DNA of 64,000 nt, from assembly GCA_947501115.1 (NCBI GenBank), contig CANMVX010000007.1, positions 1 to 64,000 on the forward strand, in the 5' to 3' direction. This DNA is from Haliscomenobacteraceae bacterium. GTDB taxonomy: Bacteria; Bacteroidota; Bacteroidia; Chitinophagales; Saprospiraceae. Below the pieces are notes generated by a model that was not told the DNA's origin, made no database searches, and worked only from the letters and a program-made list of their open reading frames with translations. The position numbers and the translations under genes are program-made. This document shows, piece after piece, positions 25,990 through 34,377 of this stretch (within the stretch, counting starts at the first letter, position 1; every line of letters begins with the position of its first letter).

Positions 25990-26928
25990 TCACTCATACC
26001 ATTCCTCCTCTTCCAAACTTGCATATAATTCCCTAATCCCGTTTTCTAATGAAATAGTTGGTTTCCAGTGGATTAAATGTATGGCTTTGCTTGAATCCAT
26101 TAACTTGCGGGGCGTTCCATCCGATTTGGTTAAGTCAAATTGGATATCTCCTTCATAACCAATGATTCTTTTTATAAATTGGGCCAGCTGACAGATGGAT
26201 AGGTCGGTACTGGCACCAATATTTATGGGCGATACCTCATCATATTCCAGCATAAGGGTAAGCAGCGCTTCCGAAAGGTCATCTACATGAAGAAATTCTC
26301 TCCTTGGCGTTCCACTTCCCCAAAGTGATAACGTCTGTATGTCATGCTTTTTTGCCTCGTGTATTTTACGGATTAAGGCAGGTAATACATGGCAGGTTTC
26401 CAGGTCGTAATGATCATTGGGACCATATAGATTAGGTGGCATGACGGTGATGAAATTACACCCGAAATCAAGCTTGTATGCCTGGCAAAGTTTTATACCT
26501 GCTATTTTGGCTATGGCATAATATTCATTGCTTGGTTCCAGAGCACCTGTTAATAACTCCGATTCCCTTATCGGTTGCGTAGCCAATCTGGGGTACAAAC
26601 AACTTGATCCGAGAAAAAGGAGTTTTTTTACCCGTGAAAAATGCGCTGCTTGTATTACGTTAGTCTGTATCTGTAAGTTATCATAAATAAAGGCTGATCT
26701 GAAGGATAGATTTGCCTGAATGCCGCCTACTTTTGCCGCTGCAAGAAATACATATTCTGGCTTCTGTTGTTCGAAAAAATTGTTTACTGCCTGCTGATTT
26801 CTTATATCCAGTTGTGTTGAAGTTTGGTAAATAAGATTTTTATATCCCCGCATTTCAAGTTTTCTAACGATGGCTGAACCTACTAATCCTGTATGTCCGG
26901 CGATATAAATCTTGGAAAGTATGTTCAT
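25990..26928 (-). CDS. fcl: GDP-L-fucose synthase
   Basis: A 312-residue short-chain dehydrogenase-fold epimerase/reductase that turns GDP-4-keto-6-deoxymannose into GDP-L-fucose. The Rossmann motif GHTGLVGSAI starts at residue 12. The family sequences FLGSSCLYPRLA and NEYYAIAKIAG (catalytic Y-x3-K) are present, and PNLYGPNDHYD follows. It overlaps the gmd stop by 4 bp (ATGA), so the two-step GDP-fucose pathway is one transcriptional unit, probably feeding surface polysaccharide or glycoprotein. Confidence 0.95.
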   Translation of the reverse strand: MNILSKIYIAGHTGLVGSAIVRKLEMRGYKNLIYQTSTQLDIRNQQAVNNFFEQQKPEYVFLAAAKVGGIQANLSFRSAFIYDNLQIQTNVIQAAHFSRVKKLLFLGSSCLYPRLATQPIRESELLTGALEPSNEYYAIAKIAGIKLCQAYKLDFGCNFITVMPPNLYGPNDHYDLETCHVLPALIRKIHEAKKHDIQTLSLWGSGTPRREFLHVDDLSEALLTLMLEYDEVSPINIGASTDLSICQLAQFIKRIIGYEGDIQFDLTKSDGTPRKLMDSSKAIHLIHWKPTISLENGIRELYASLEEEEWYE

Positions 26929-28013
26929 TTCACAGTTTTTATTTGGTGTGTCACACTTTTTATATCTGATGTGACCATTTCGTGAACCAGGCTATCTACA
27001 GATGTTCTGGCTTCCCATTTGAGTTCCTCTTTCGCCTTTGTGGTATCACCTATTAACCACTCAATGTCGGTTGGGCGATAAAATTGAGGATCAATGGCGA
27101 CAAGAAGACTATTTTTTTTAACAGGATACAAGCTGTTTTGCGAAGACAAACAGTATCCTTTTTCAGCGGTACCAGTACCCTCAAATTGTAATTTGATACC
27201 TATTATGTCAAATGATTTTTCAACAAATTCCCTAACGGAGGTGGAGGCACCTGTGGCAATAACGTAATCGTCGGGCTTGTTTTTCTGAAGCATCAGCCAC
27301 ATAGCTTCCACATAGTCTTCCGCATGCCCCCAATCTCTTTTCGCATTCAGATTGCCTAAATACAGTGTTTTTTGACATCCTAATCCTATTTTGGCCACTG
27401 CCAAAGTGATTTTTCTGGTGACAAATGATTCATCGCGTAAGGGGCTTTCATGATTAAATAAAATGCCATTGCAGGCAAATAAGCCATAAGAATTTCTGTA
27501 ATTGGTGGTCATCCAATAGGCGAATAATTTGGAAATAGCATAAGGTGAAGTGGGATGAAAAGGGGTTGATTCTCCTTGAGGCAATTTGGTGGCGTTACCG
27601 AAAAGCTCGGAAGTGGAGGCTTGGTAAAATTTTGTCTTTTGGCAAAGGCCTGCTATTTTTATGGCCTCCAATAACCTCAATGTTCCCGTAGCATTTATAT
27701 CGGCAGTATATTCCGGTTGGTCAAAACTGACTTGAACATGACTCATTGCAGCTAAATGATACACTTCGTCAGGTTGAATCTGCTGCACAAGTTTTATGAG
27801 CATGCCAGCATCTGCAAGGTCTCCAAAATGGGAGAAAAGATGAGTATTGCCGACAGCTGCTTCCCGTTGTATGGTATCCATTCTCACGTTATTCAAGCGG
27901 GAAGTTCTACGCTGCATTCCATGTACCTCATATCCTTTTGACAGTAATAATTTAGTCAAATAGGTACCGTCTTGTCCCGTTATTCCCGTTATTAAGGCTA
28001 TTTTTTTAGTCAT
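26925..28013 (-). CDS. gmd: GDP-mannose 4,6-dehydratase
   Basis: A 362-residue NAD(P)-dependent dehydratase converting GDP-D-mannose to GDP-4-keto-6-deoxy-D-mannose. Markers are GITGQDGTYL near the start, the HFGDLADAGML region, FYQASTSELFGN, and SPYAISKLFAYW with the catalytic Y-x3-K; NHESPLRDESFVTRKI is also diagnostic. The ATG at 28013 aligns with family starts; an upstream in-frame ATG at 28040 adds nine residues of no apparent homology. First gene of the gmd-fcl pair. Confidence 0.95.
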   Translation of the reverse strand: MTKKIALITGITGQDGTYLTKLLLSKGYEVHGMQRRTSRLNNVRMDTIQREAAVGNTHLFSHFGDLADAGMLIKLVQQIQPDEVYHLAAMSHVQVSFDQPEYTADINATGTLRLLEAIKIAGLCQKTKFYQASTSELFGNATKLPQGESTPFHPTSPYAISKLFAYWMTTNYRNSYGLFACNGILFNHESPLRDESFVTRKITLAVAKIGLGCQKTLYLGNLNAKRDWGHAEDYVEAMWLMLQKNKPDDYVIATGASTSVREFVEKSFDIIGIKLQFEGTGTAEKGYCLSSQNSLYPVKKNSLLVAIDPQFYRPTDIEWLIGDTTKAKEELKWEARTSVDSLVHEMVTSDIKSVTHQIKTVK

Positions 28014-28067
28014 TTCAACATTTAATTTGTAATTTTTCATAATTTACGTGATTGAAAAGAATAACCT

Positions 28068-28075
28068 TAACTTTG
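28068..28075 (+). promoter_or_regulatory. Possible -7 element for the HD-PycTM gene
   Basis: TAACTTTG matches the TAnnTTTG consensus 43 bp before the start codon. No good TTTG lies at the expected -33 distance, so support is partial. Confidence 0.3.
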
Positions 28076-28118
28076 TGAAAGTTAAAAACGGACAGTAATC
28101 TGAAAATGTAAAAGAGGG

Positions 28119-29294
28119 ATGAACGATTTATTAATAGAAACCGCCACGGCATTTGTAGAAAAACATTTCCTGGAAAATATACCGCCGAGTTATTTATATC
28201 ATAATTTTAATCATGTTCAGGACGTGCTTTCTGCGGCAAAAAGGATAGTTTCTGTTGAGTGTCCGTCCAATGAAGAGCAAGAAGCTTTGCTCTTGTCCGC
28301 CCTTTTTCACGACACAGGATTTTCCGGGGGGTCAAAAGATCACGAAGATCGATCAGTACAAATTTTCAGACAGTTTGCATCGAATTCCGTTGAGATAACG
28401 GACGAAGCCATTGATAAGGTTGTACGTTTAATTTTGTCCACAAAACCAAGTCATCAACCTTCTGATTGGTTGGAAGGGGCTATGAGCGACGCCGATTTTG
28501 GACACCTGGGCAATGAAAATTACTGGGACAGGTCCAATAGATTGCGTCAGGAATGGTTGTTGACGGAAAATCAGTTTCAACCGGAAATTCAGTTCGTTCA
28601 GGCAGAATTGAATTTTATGGTTGCCCATAAGTATAACACACCCTCTGCCCGCATCCTTTTTGATGAAGGCAAAGAGAAAAATATCAAATTCCTTTTAAAG
28701 TATAAAAACACGATTTCACCGTCAGAAGAGGGAAAAGACAAAAAGAAAAATAACAAATCCAGAGAACCGGAGGTGAGTAGGGGCGTCGAAACGATGTTTA
28801 GAGCTACTTATAGGACCCACATAAACCTAAGTGCCATTGCCGACAATAAGGCAAATATTATGCTGAGTATTTCGGCCATTATCATTTCTATAGTGGTATC
28901 CAATTTGCTCCCTCAGCTTAAAATGAATCCCAGACTGGCATTTCCCACTTTTCTGCTCCTGGCCGTTTGCTTGCTATCTTTGGTTTTTGCCATTCTATCT
29001 ACGCGTCCTAAAGTGACGAGCGGAACAGTTACCGATGAGGACATAAAAGACAGAAAGGCTAATCTCCTTTTTTTTGGTAATTTCTATAATATGGAAATGG
29101 AGAAATTTCAGGAGGGTATGATGGAGATGATTCAGGATAATGATTTCTTGTATAACTCTATGACGAGAGATTTGTATTTTTTAGGTAAAGTACTGGCAGT
29201 CAAGTATAAATACCTAAGAATTTGTTACGCCGTTTTTATGTACGGCATCATAATCGCCCTTTCTGCCTTCGGATACATATATATAACAGGCTGA
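28119..29294 (+). CDS. HD phosphohydrolase fused to a PycTM (DUF5706) membrane domain
   Basis: A 391-residue two-part protein. Residues about 10-195 form an HD domain: H28 and H32 in YHNFNHVQDV, the HD pair H64-D65 in LFHDTGF, H75 in KDHED and D124/D126 in SDADFGHLG. A charged linker (about 200-225) leads to a PycTM/DUF5706 domain: HINLSAIADNKANIMLSISA, with TM helices at about 247-266, 274-294 and 366-388. Some PycTM proteins are effectors of Pycsar anti-phage systems, where cyclic cCMP or cUMP triggers membrane damage; an HD domain could instead hydrolyse nucleotides. No cyclase gene is adjacent, so a defence role is inference only. Confidence 0.85.
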   Translation: MNDLLIETATAFVEKHFLENIPPSYLYHNFNHVQDVLSAAKRIVSVECPSNEEQEALLLSALFHDTGFSGGSKDHEDRSVQIFRQFASNSVEITDEAIDKVVRLILSTKPSHQPSDWLEGAMSDADFGHLGNENYWDRSNRLRQEWLLTENQFQPEIQFVQAELNFMVAHKYNTPSARILFDEGKEKNIKFLLKYKNTISPSEEGKDKKKNNKSREPEVSRGVETMFRATYRTHINLSAIADNKANIMLSISAIIISIVVSNLLPQLKMNPRLAFPTFLLLAVCLLSLVFAILSTRPKVTSGTVTDEDIKDRKANLLFFGNFYNMEMEKFQEGMMEMIQDNDFLYNSMTRDLYFLGKVLAVKYKYLRICYAVFMYGIIIALSAFGYIYITG

Positions 29295-29567
29295 TTATTT
29301 AGATTTCCTGTTTCCGCTAATCGTTCTCTGCATACGGGAATGAAAGCGATTTACGTCCTCTACCCTCAATTTTTCATGCTTTGTGCTTCTTCCCTGAACC
29401 CTTGCTCTCCATTTTTTGAAATTATTGGGATGCATTTCGCGACGCATAATGGCAATAACATCTGCTTCAGCAACACCAAATTGCCTGAAAATGCCATCGA
29501 AAGAGGTTCTGTCTTCCCAGGCCATTTCTACAATTCTGTCAATTACCTGGTCGTTTAAAGGTTCCAT
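29295..29567 (-). CDS. TIGR03643/DUF2805 family small protein
   Basis: A 90-residue basic protein of a conserved family of unknown function. IDRIVEMAWEDRTSFDGIFR followed by FGVAEADVIAIMRREMHPNNFKKWRARVQG is its characteristic pattern and looks like a helix-turn-helix-type fold. Its stop abuts the HD-PycTM stop on the other strand, so the two are convergent with no gap. Confidence 0.85.
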   Translation of the reverse strand: MEPLNDQVIDRIVEMAWEDRTSFDGIFRQFGVAEADVIAIMRREMHPNNFKKWRARVQGRSTKHEKLRVEDVNRFHSRMQRTISGNRKSK

Positions 29568-29636
29568 TTTATTAGAATGTTGATATAGAACAATAAATAG
29601 AGTATAAGCTAAAGAGTTTATAAAAATAAGATTTAA

Positions 29637-30368
29637 TTAAAATATTTCTTTTAAAACGGGAAGCGATTTGAGTTCGGGAAAAAAATCAAGGTGAAATCTG
29701 TAATACCATATTATTTTGTCAATGAGATATAAACGCTGGTCCCGGGAAAGTTTTATAACGGAAATTTGCTGTAAAGGAATGTTCATAAACTGGTCTAAAA
29801 GTCTGCTCGGTTCCGCCTCCAGGTTATACTCCATGATCTCTTGAAAAGGTTCAAAATATCCTTCTTTTAGGTTTAAAGAACTATTGGATTCGGTCCATTC
29901 ATTCACAGGAAAAAATCCCAGATGAGCGGTGAGGTGTAGTAAAAAATAAATGGTTACATTGGAAAATCCCTGATTTGCCTGGTCCAGGAACTGAAGATTA
30001 GCGTCGATGAAATCATAAAGTTCTTTATTTGGCGCATTTTCCTTCACACTATGTCTTAAAACATCACCTAAAAACAATATTATAACGCCTTTTCGCAGGT
30101 CACTTTGAATACCGGTAAATAGCCTGTCAAATTTTATTTCTTTTATTTTTTGCAAATTTTTTCCGTCCTGAACCTCTATAATTAAGTCGAGGGAAGACAG
30201 CGGTTGTAAAAATATCCCTTTAGAATGAACACCTCCTTTTCTGGCACCAGGGACAATGAAGGTTAAGAGGCCGTTAGATTCTGTAAAAATATCGGTAATA
30301 ACTTGGTGGTCACCGTATTTAAGCGTTCGGAAAACATATCCTTTGGTTTTAATTATCATGGATGGCAC
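29637..30368 (-). CDS. recO: DNA repair protein RecO
   Basis: A 243-residue protein of the RecFOR pathway, which loads RecA onto SSB-coated DNA. The N-terminal OB fold starts IIKTKGYVFRTLKYGDHQVI and continues TDIFTESNGLLTFIVPGARK; the C-terminal helical domain follows (LFLGDVLRHSV onward). The first ATG (30368) gives MPSMIIKTKG; the second ATG at 30359 would match the usual family start more closely, so the start is uncertain by three codons. Confidence 0.93.
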   Translation of the reverse strand: MPSMIIKTKGYVFRTLKYGDHQVITDIFTESNGLLTFIVPGARKGGVHSKGIFLQPLSSLDLIIEVQDGKNLQKIKEIKFDRLFTGIQSDLRKGVIILFLGDVLRHSVKENAPNKELYDFIDANLQFLDQANQGFSNVTIYFLLHLTAHLGFFPVNEWTESNSSLNLKEGYFEPFQEIMEYNLEAEPSRLLDQFMNIPLQQISVIKLSRDQRLYLIDKIIWYYRFHLDFFPELKSLPVLKEIF

Positions 30369-30376
30369 ACATTAGT

Positions 30377-30730
30377 TTACCAGCTACGCCATTCTTCATC
30401 TTCTATCGGAGCTTGTTTGTATTTCAGTTTGGTTTCCATTCGTTTTTTTTGCCTCTCTAAAACTAGCTGGGCTAAAGCAAAGGATTGTTGTTCCGGGGGA
30501 GTATTTTGAAGCACAAAACGCAGGGATTCGTCTGTGATATCCAAGCGATAAAAAAGGCTCCACAACTGTTCCCGATCATGAACCATTAGGTGCTGAATCT
30601 GTTCGGATAACAAGTTCATAAGTTCTTCCTCCGTGTATAAGTTGGTTTTTTGGGAAATAATATCATTTTCATTCTTCAAAATAAGGGATGAAAAAATATT
30701 ATCTTCATCTATGAATGTTTTTTCAGACAT
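30377..30730 (-). CDS. Conserved hypothetical protein upstream of recO
   Basis: A 117-residue acidic protein I do not recognise. It is predicted helical and cytoplasmic, with EEELMNLLSEQIQHLMVHDR, LFYRLDITDESLRFVL and a basic ERQKKRMETKLKYKQ tail ending EEWRSW. It is 8 bp upstream of recO and probably cotranscribed, so a link to DNA maintenance is possible but unproven. Confidence 0.7.
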   Translation of the reverse strand: MSEKTFIDEDNIFSSLILKNENDIISQKTNLYTEEELMNLLSEQIQHLMVHDREQLWSLFYRLDITDESLRFVLQNTPPEQQSFALAQLVLERQKKRMETKLKYKQAPIEDEEWRSW

Positions 30731-30784
30731 TTAAGGAAGTATTCAGTGTAAAAAAAGATTAAATTTACAGAAAAATAATATATC

Positions 30785-31246
30785 ATGGCTGCGATTACAC
30801 TAAATGTTAATGGTAAGAAGCGCAAATTAGACATAGATCCTGAAATGCCTTTGCTATGGGCATTAAGAGATTCTGTGGGACTGACGGGTACGAAATATGG
30901 ATGTGGTATTGGACAATGTGGTGCATGTACTGTTTTAGTCGAAGGTGAGCCTATGCGCTCCTGCTCTCTTCCCGTATCTGTCTTTGACGGAAAAAAAATT
31001 GTAACAATTGAAGGTTTAAGTGAATCCGGAGATCATCCGGTGCAACAGGCCTGGCAAGAAGTGGATGTCCCTCAATGCGGGTATTGTCAAGCGGGTCAAA
31101 TCATGACGACCGTTGCTCTTCTCGATAAAAATCCAACCCCGTCCGATGCCGATATCGATGTGGCCTTAGCTGGAAATATATGCCGTTGTGGTACCTATAA
31201 TAGAATTAGAAAAGCCGTACATATTGCGGCACAAAAAGCCCGATAA
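30785..31246 (+). CDS. Isoquinoline 1-oxidoreductase-type 2Fe-2S subunit (copy 2)
   Basis: A 153-residue paralogue of the small subunit at 21216. Both cluster motifs are intact: [21 protein letters not shown] with the plant-type spacing, then CGYCQAGQ and NICRCGTY. The large-subunit gene begins 2 bp after its stop, so the pair is tightly coupled. Confidence 0.93.
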   Translation: MAAITLNVNGKKRKLDIDPEMPLLWALRDSVGLTGTKYGCGIGQCGACTVLVEGEPMRSCSLPVSVFDGKKIVTIEGLSESGDHPVQQAWQEVDVPQCGYCQAGQIMTTVALLDKNPTPSDADIDVALAGNICRCGTYNRIRKAVHIAAQKAR

Positions 31247-31248
31247 TT

Positions 31249-33369
31249 ATGAATAATCCTCAATTTTCAGTATCAAGAAGATCCTTTATTAAGGTTACAG
31301 CCGTAGCAGGCGGCGGATTATTATTAGGTTTTTCTTCCGCCAATGCCGCAGCCTCAACGTCGGGTTTAAACGAAGCATTGTCTTTCAATCCCTTTATTTT
31401 GATATCCCCCGACGGATTCATTACCATTTATTCGCCAAATCCTGAAGTGGGTCAAGGCGTTAAGACGGCTATGCCCATGATTGTCGCGGAAGAGTTAGAC
31501 GCTGACTGGTCAAAGGTTAAAGTGGAACAAGCTCCTTTAGATGGTAAAAAATATCAACGTCAGGTAGCTGGAGGAAGTGGCTCTTTGAAGGCTTCCTGGG
31601 CAACTTTGCGTCAGGCAGGAGCTACCGTAAGAATGATGATGCTGGCCGCAGCAGCACAGAAATGGCAGGTTTCAGTAGATAGCCTGAGAACTGAAAATAG
31701 CCAGGTGCTTGGAAATAATCAAAAGGCTTCTTATGCCGAACTGGCGACAGAAGCGGTGAAACAAGCAGTGCCAACCAAGGTAGTACTTAAAAAACCAAGT
31801 GAATTTAGACTATTAGGCAAATCTATTGCCAATGTAGATAATAAAGATATTTTTACAGGAAAAGCCATCTATGGTATCGATTTTAAAAGACCAGGTATGA
31901 AATACGCGGTGGTCGCAAGGCCTCCGGGATTTGGTCAAATACCTGATAAAATAAACGATGCCGCTGCAAAAGCTATTCCCGGCGTTTTCGGCGTTTACCC
32001 TTTTGATGACAAAATTGCTATCGTAGCCAATGATACATGGACAGCATTAAAAGCCCGCAAGGCACTTGATGTTTCCTGGATTCAAAAGACGGCGGCGGAA
32101 AATACCGAGCAGCACGATAAATCGTTGACCGACCTGTTAGCTCAAAAGCCGGCTAAGGCATTTCGGGCAGATGGCGATGCAGAAACCGCTTTCAGTCAGG
32201 CTGATAAAATTATTGAAGCGTCCTTTAGTTGCCCTTTTTTGCCTCATAATGCCATGGAGCCTATGAACTTCTTTGCAGATGTAAAGGAAGGTTCAGCGGA
32301 ATTAATCGGGCCTTCACAAACACCTCAGCGTTCTCAAACAAAAGTAGCTGAAATATTAGGAATTCCCGTTGAAGCCGTTACCGTACAAATGACCAGAATG
32401 GGTGGTGGTTTCGGTAGAAGGTTAAGTTCAGATTTTGCAGAAGAAGCAGCAAAAATTTCCCGTTTAGCTAAAAGCCCGGTGAAAGTTCAATGGACCAGAG
32501 AAGACGATATGGCGGGTGGGGTTTACAGACCAGCCTGTAAATATACTTATCGCGCCGCTATTGATAAAAATGGTGACTTTTTAGGCTTTCACGTTAGAGG
32601 CGCTGGCCTAAATGTAGGCAATCCTACCCGTGAAAATAATTTCCCCGCCGGAGCCATTCAGCATCTTTTAATTGAAGGTCATAACAAAGAATCTAATGTT
32701 ACTACGGGACCCTGGCGTGCACCCGTTCATAACTTTGTGGCTTTTGCCGAGCAATGTTTTCTCGATGAAGTGGCCTTGGAACTTAAGAAAGATCCCATTG
32801 ACTTTAGAATGAACCTGTTAGATAAAGCTGCCTTAAATCCAGTAGGTAAGTTAGATTATGATGTAAGCAGGTTTAAAAAAACCATTCAATTAGTTCGTTC
32901 TGTTTCTGGTTGGGATAAGAAAAAAGAGGGCGTTTTTATGGGTTTTAGTGCCTATTTCTCATTTAGCTCTTACGTTGCAATGATCGCAGAGGTGGTCTTG
33001 GAAAATAATAAACCAGTAATAAAAAAGGTGTATTGTGCCGCCGATTGTGGTATTATAGTGAATAGAAGTGGTGCAGAGAACCAGATTGTTGGAGGTATTA
33101 TCGACGGATTGGGGCATGCCCAATTTGGAAATATCGACATAAAAGAGGGGAAGTCCCAACAATCAAATTTCGATACCTACAGAATGATAAAGATAAATGA
33201 GTCTTTTCCAGTGGAAGTTCATTTTGTGGAAAATGAAATAGATCCGACCGGGTTGGGAGAGCCAGCTTTACCTCCTGCCGCTGCAGCCGTGGCAAATGCC
33301 TTTTTTGCAGCTACAGGAAACAGATTATATAATCAGCCTTTTACAGAGGCTAAAAAGAATTTAGGATGA
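31249..33369 (+). CDS. Isoquinoline 1-oxidoreductase-type molybdopterin subunit (copy 2)
   Basis: A 706-residue large subunit with a twin-arginine signal (SRRSFIKVTAVAGGGLLL). MTRMGGGFGRRLSSDF binds the molybdopterin and GLGEPALPP contains the catalytic glutamate. It is about 45 residues shorter than copy 1 and clearly diverged, suggesting a different substrate rather than a recent duplication. The start is 2 bp after the 2Fe-2S gene, and its last codons overlap the convergent xerD stop by 9 bp. Confidence 0.93.
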   Translation: MNNPQFSVSRRSFIKVTAVAGGGLLLGFSSANAAASTSGLNEALSFNPFILISPDGFITIYSPNPEVGQGVKTAMPMIVAEELDADWSKVKVEQAPLDGKKYQRQVAGGSGSLKASWATLRQAGATVRMMMLAAAAQKWQVSVDSLRTENSQVLGNNQKASYAELATEAVKQAVPTKVVLKKPSEFRLLGKSIANVDNKDIFTGKAIYGIDFKRPGMKYAVVARPPGFGQIPDKINDAAAKAIPGVFGVYPFDDKIAIVANDTWTALKARKALDVSWIQKTAAENTEQHDKSLTDLLAQKPAKAFRADGDAETAFSQADKIIEASFSCPFLPHNAMEPMNFFADVKEGSAELIGPSQTPQRSQTKVAEILGIPVEAVTVQMTRMGGGFGRRLSSDFAEEAAKISRLAKSPVKVQWTREDDMAGGVYRPACKYTYRAAIDKNGDFLGFHVRGAGLNVGNPTRENNFPAGAIQHLLIEGHNKESNVTTGPWRAPVHNFVAFAEQCFLDEVALELKKDPIDFRMNLLDKAALNPVGKLDYDVSRFKKTIQLVRSVSGWDKKKEGVFMGFSAYFSFSSYVAMIAEVVLENNKPVIKKVYCAADCGIIVNRSGAENQIVGGIIDGLGHAQFGNIDIKEGKSQQSNFDTYRMIKINESFPVEVHFVENEIDPTGLGEPALPPAAAAVANAFFAATGNRLYNQPFTEAKKNLG

Positions 33370-34275
33370 TTTCCTATTCCTCGGGTGAAACAGATTTAAA
33401 GTTTCTCTAAGGTAGCTGTTATCTAAATGGGTATATATTTCCGTTGTTAGGATCGACTCGTGTCCGAGCATTTCCTGGATAGCCCTTAAATCAGCTCCCC
33501 CCTCGAGTAAATGAGTAGCAAAAGAATGACGAAAAGTGTGTGGGCTTATCAATAATGATAGCCCCGCCTTTTCCGCTAAATCTTTAACTATTTGGTATAT
33601 AAATATTCTGGTCAGTCGTTTTCCCCGCCTATTTAAAAATAAAATATCAGTTTCTGAAGCAGAAATCTTAGGTAAGTGATTTCTCCAGGTAGATAAATAG
33701 TCTTGAATATAACTAATAGCGTCCTCCCCAATAGGGACAATCCGCTCCTTGTCGCCCTTACCGATGACCCTCAAAAATCCTTCGTTAGGAAAATAATTAC
33801 TTATTCTTGCGTCACACAATTCACTGACCCTTAATCCTGAAGCATATAAAGTTTCTAAAATGGCTCTATTTCGGGTGCCTGTCGGTTCACTTAAATCAAT
33901 TTGCTGAAAAAGTTTTTCAATGTCTGTGAAGGATATAACCTGTGGAATTTTCCTGTAGATTTTTGGACTTTCAATTAAGTCGGTTGGATTTGATTTAATT
34001 TTGTCTTCTAAAAGTAACCAGGCATAGAAGGTCTTAAGGGCGGAGGTAATCCTTGCCTGTGAAGCACTGGATTGTCTTAAATCGCTCAAGGTTCCAATGA
34101 ATTCAGCTAGTTCTTGTAGTTTTGCGTCTTCTGGTTTTAAATGAGGGTAACAATTTTCTAGAAAGCTAAAGTATTTGTTTAAATCTTGTTTGTAATTTAT
34201 ATAGGTGTGATTTGATAATCCACGTTCCAATAATAAATATGCTTTGAAGCGTTCAAACACCACTTTTTTTTCCAT
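33361..34275 (-). CDS. xerD: Tyrosine recombinase (XerD-like)
   Basis: A 304-residue site-specific recombinase with the SAM-like core-binding domain in the first 95 residues (FKAYLLLERGLSNHTYINY) and the catalytic domain thereafter. Active-site residues are visible in order: R in ASGLRVSELC, a conserved K in GKGDKERIVPIG, HTFRHSFATH (H-x2-R), GHESILTTEIY (H and nucleophile Y). Size and context fit a chromosomal dimer-resolution XerC/D rather than a phage integrase. Its dif target is not evident in this window. Confidence 0.9.
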   Translation of the reverse strand: MEKKVVFERFKAYLLLERGLSNHTYINYKQDLNKYFSFLENCYPHLKPEDAKLQELAEFIGTLSDLRQSSASQARITSALKTFYAWLLLEDKIKSNPTDLIESPKIYRKIPQVISFTDIEKLFQQIDLSEPTGTRNRAILETLYASGLRVSELCDARISNYFPNEGFLRVIGKGDKERIVPIGEDAISYIQDYLSTWRNHLPKISASETDILFLNRRGKRLTRIFIYQIVKDLAEKAGLSLLISPHTFRHSFATHLLEGGADLRAIQEMLGHESILTTEIYTHLDNSYLRETLNLFHPRNRKSS

Positions 34276-34377
34276 CGATCAAGCCTTTTTGTAGATTTTT
34301 TTGTTTGAGTTAGTACCACATCTTAGAACAATAGCAAAGGTTCTTATGTTTTGACATTGTTTAATAGTAAAACTATC

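Noticed and set aside
33361-34275. XerD-like gene as a phage or integron integrase
   Set aside because: No phage, cassette or attachment-site features are near, and length and motifs fit a chromosomal XerC/D.
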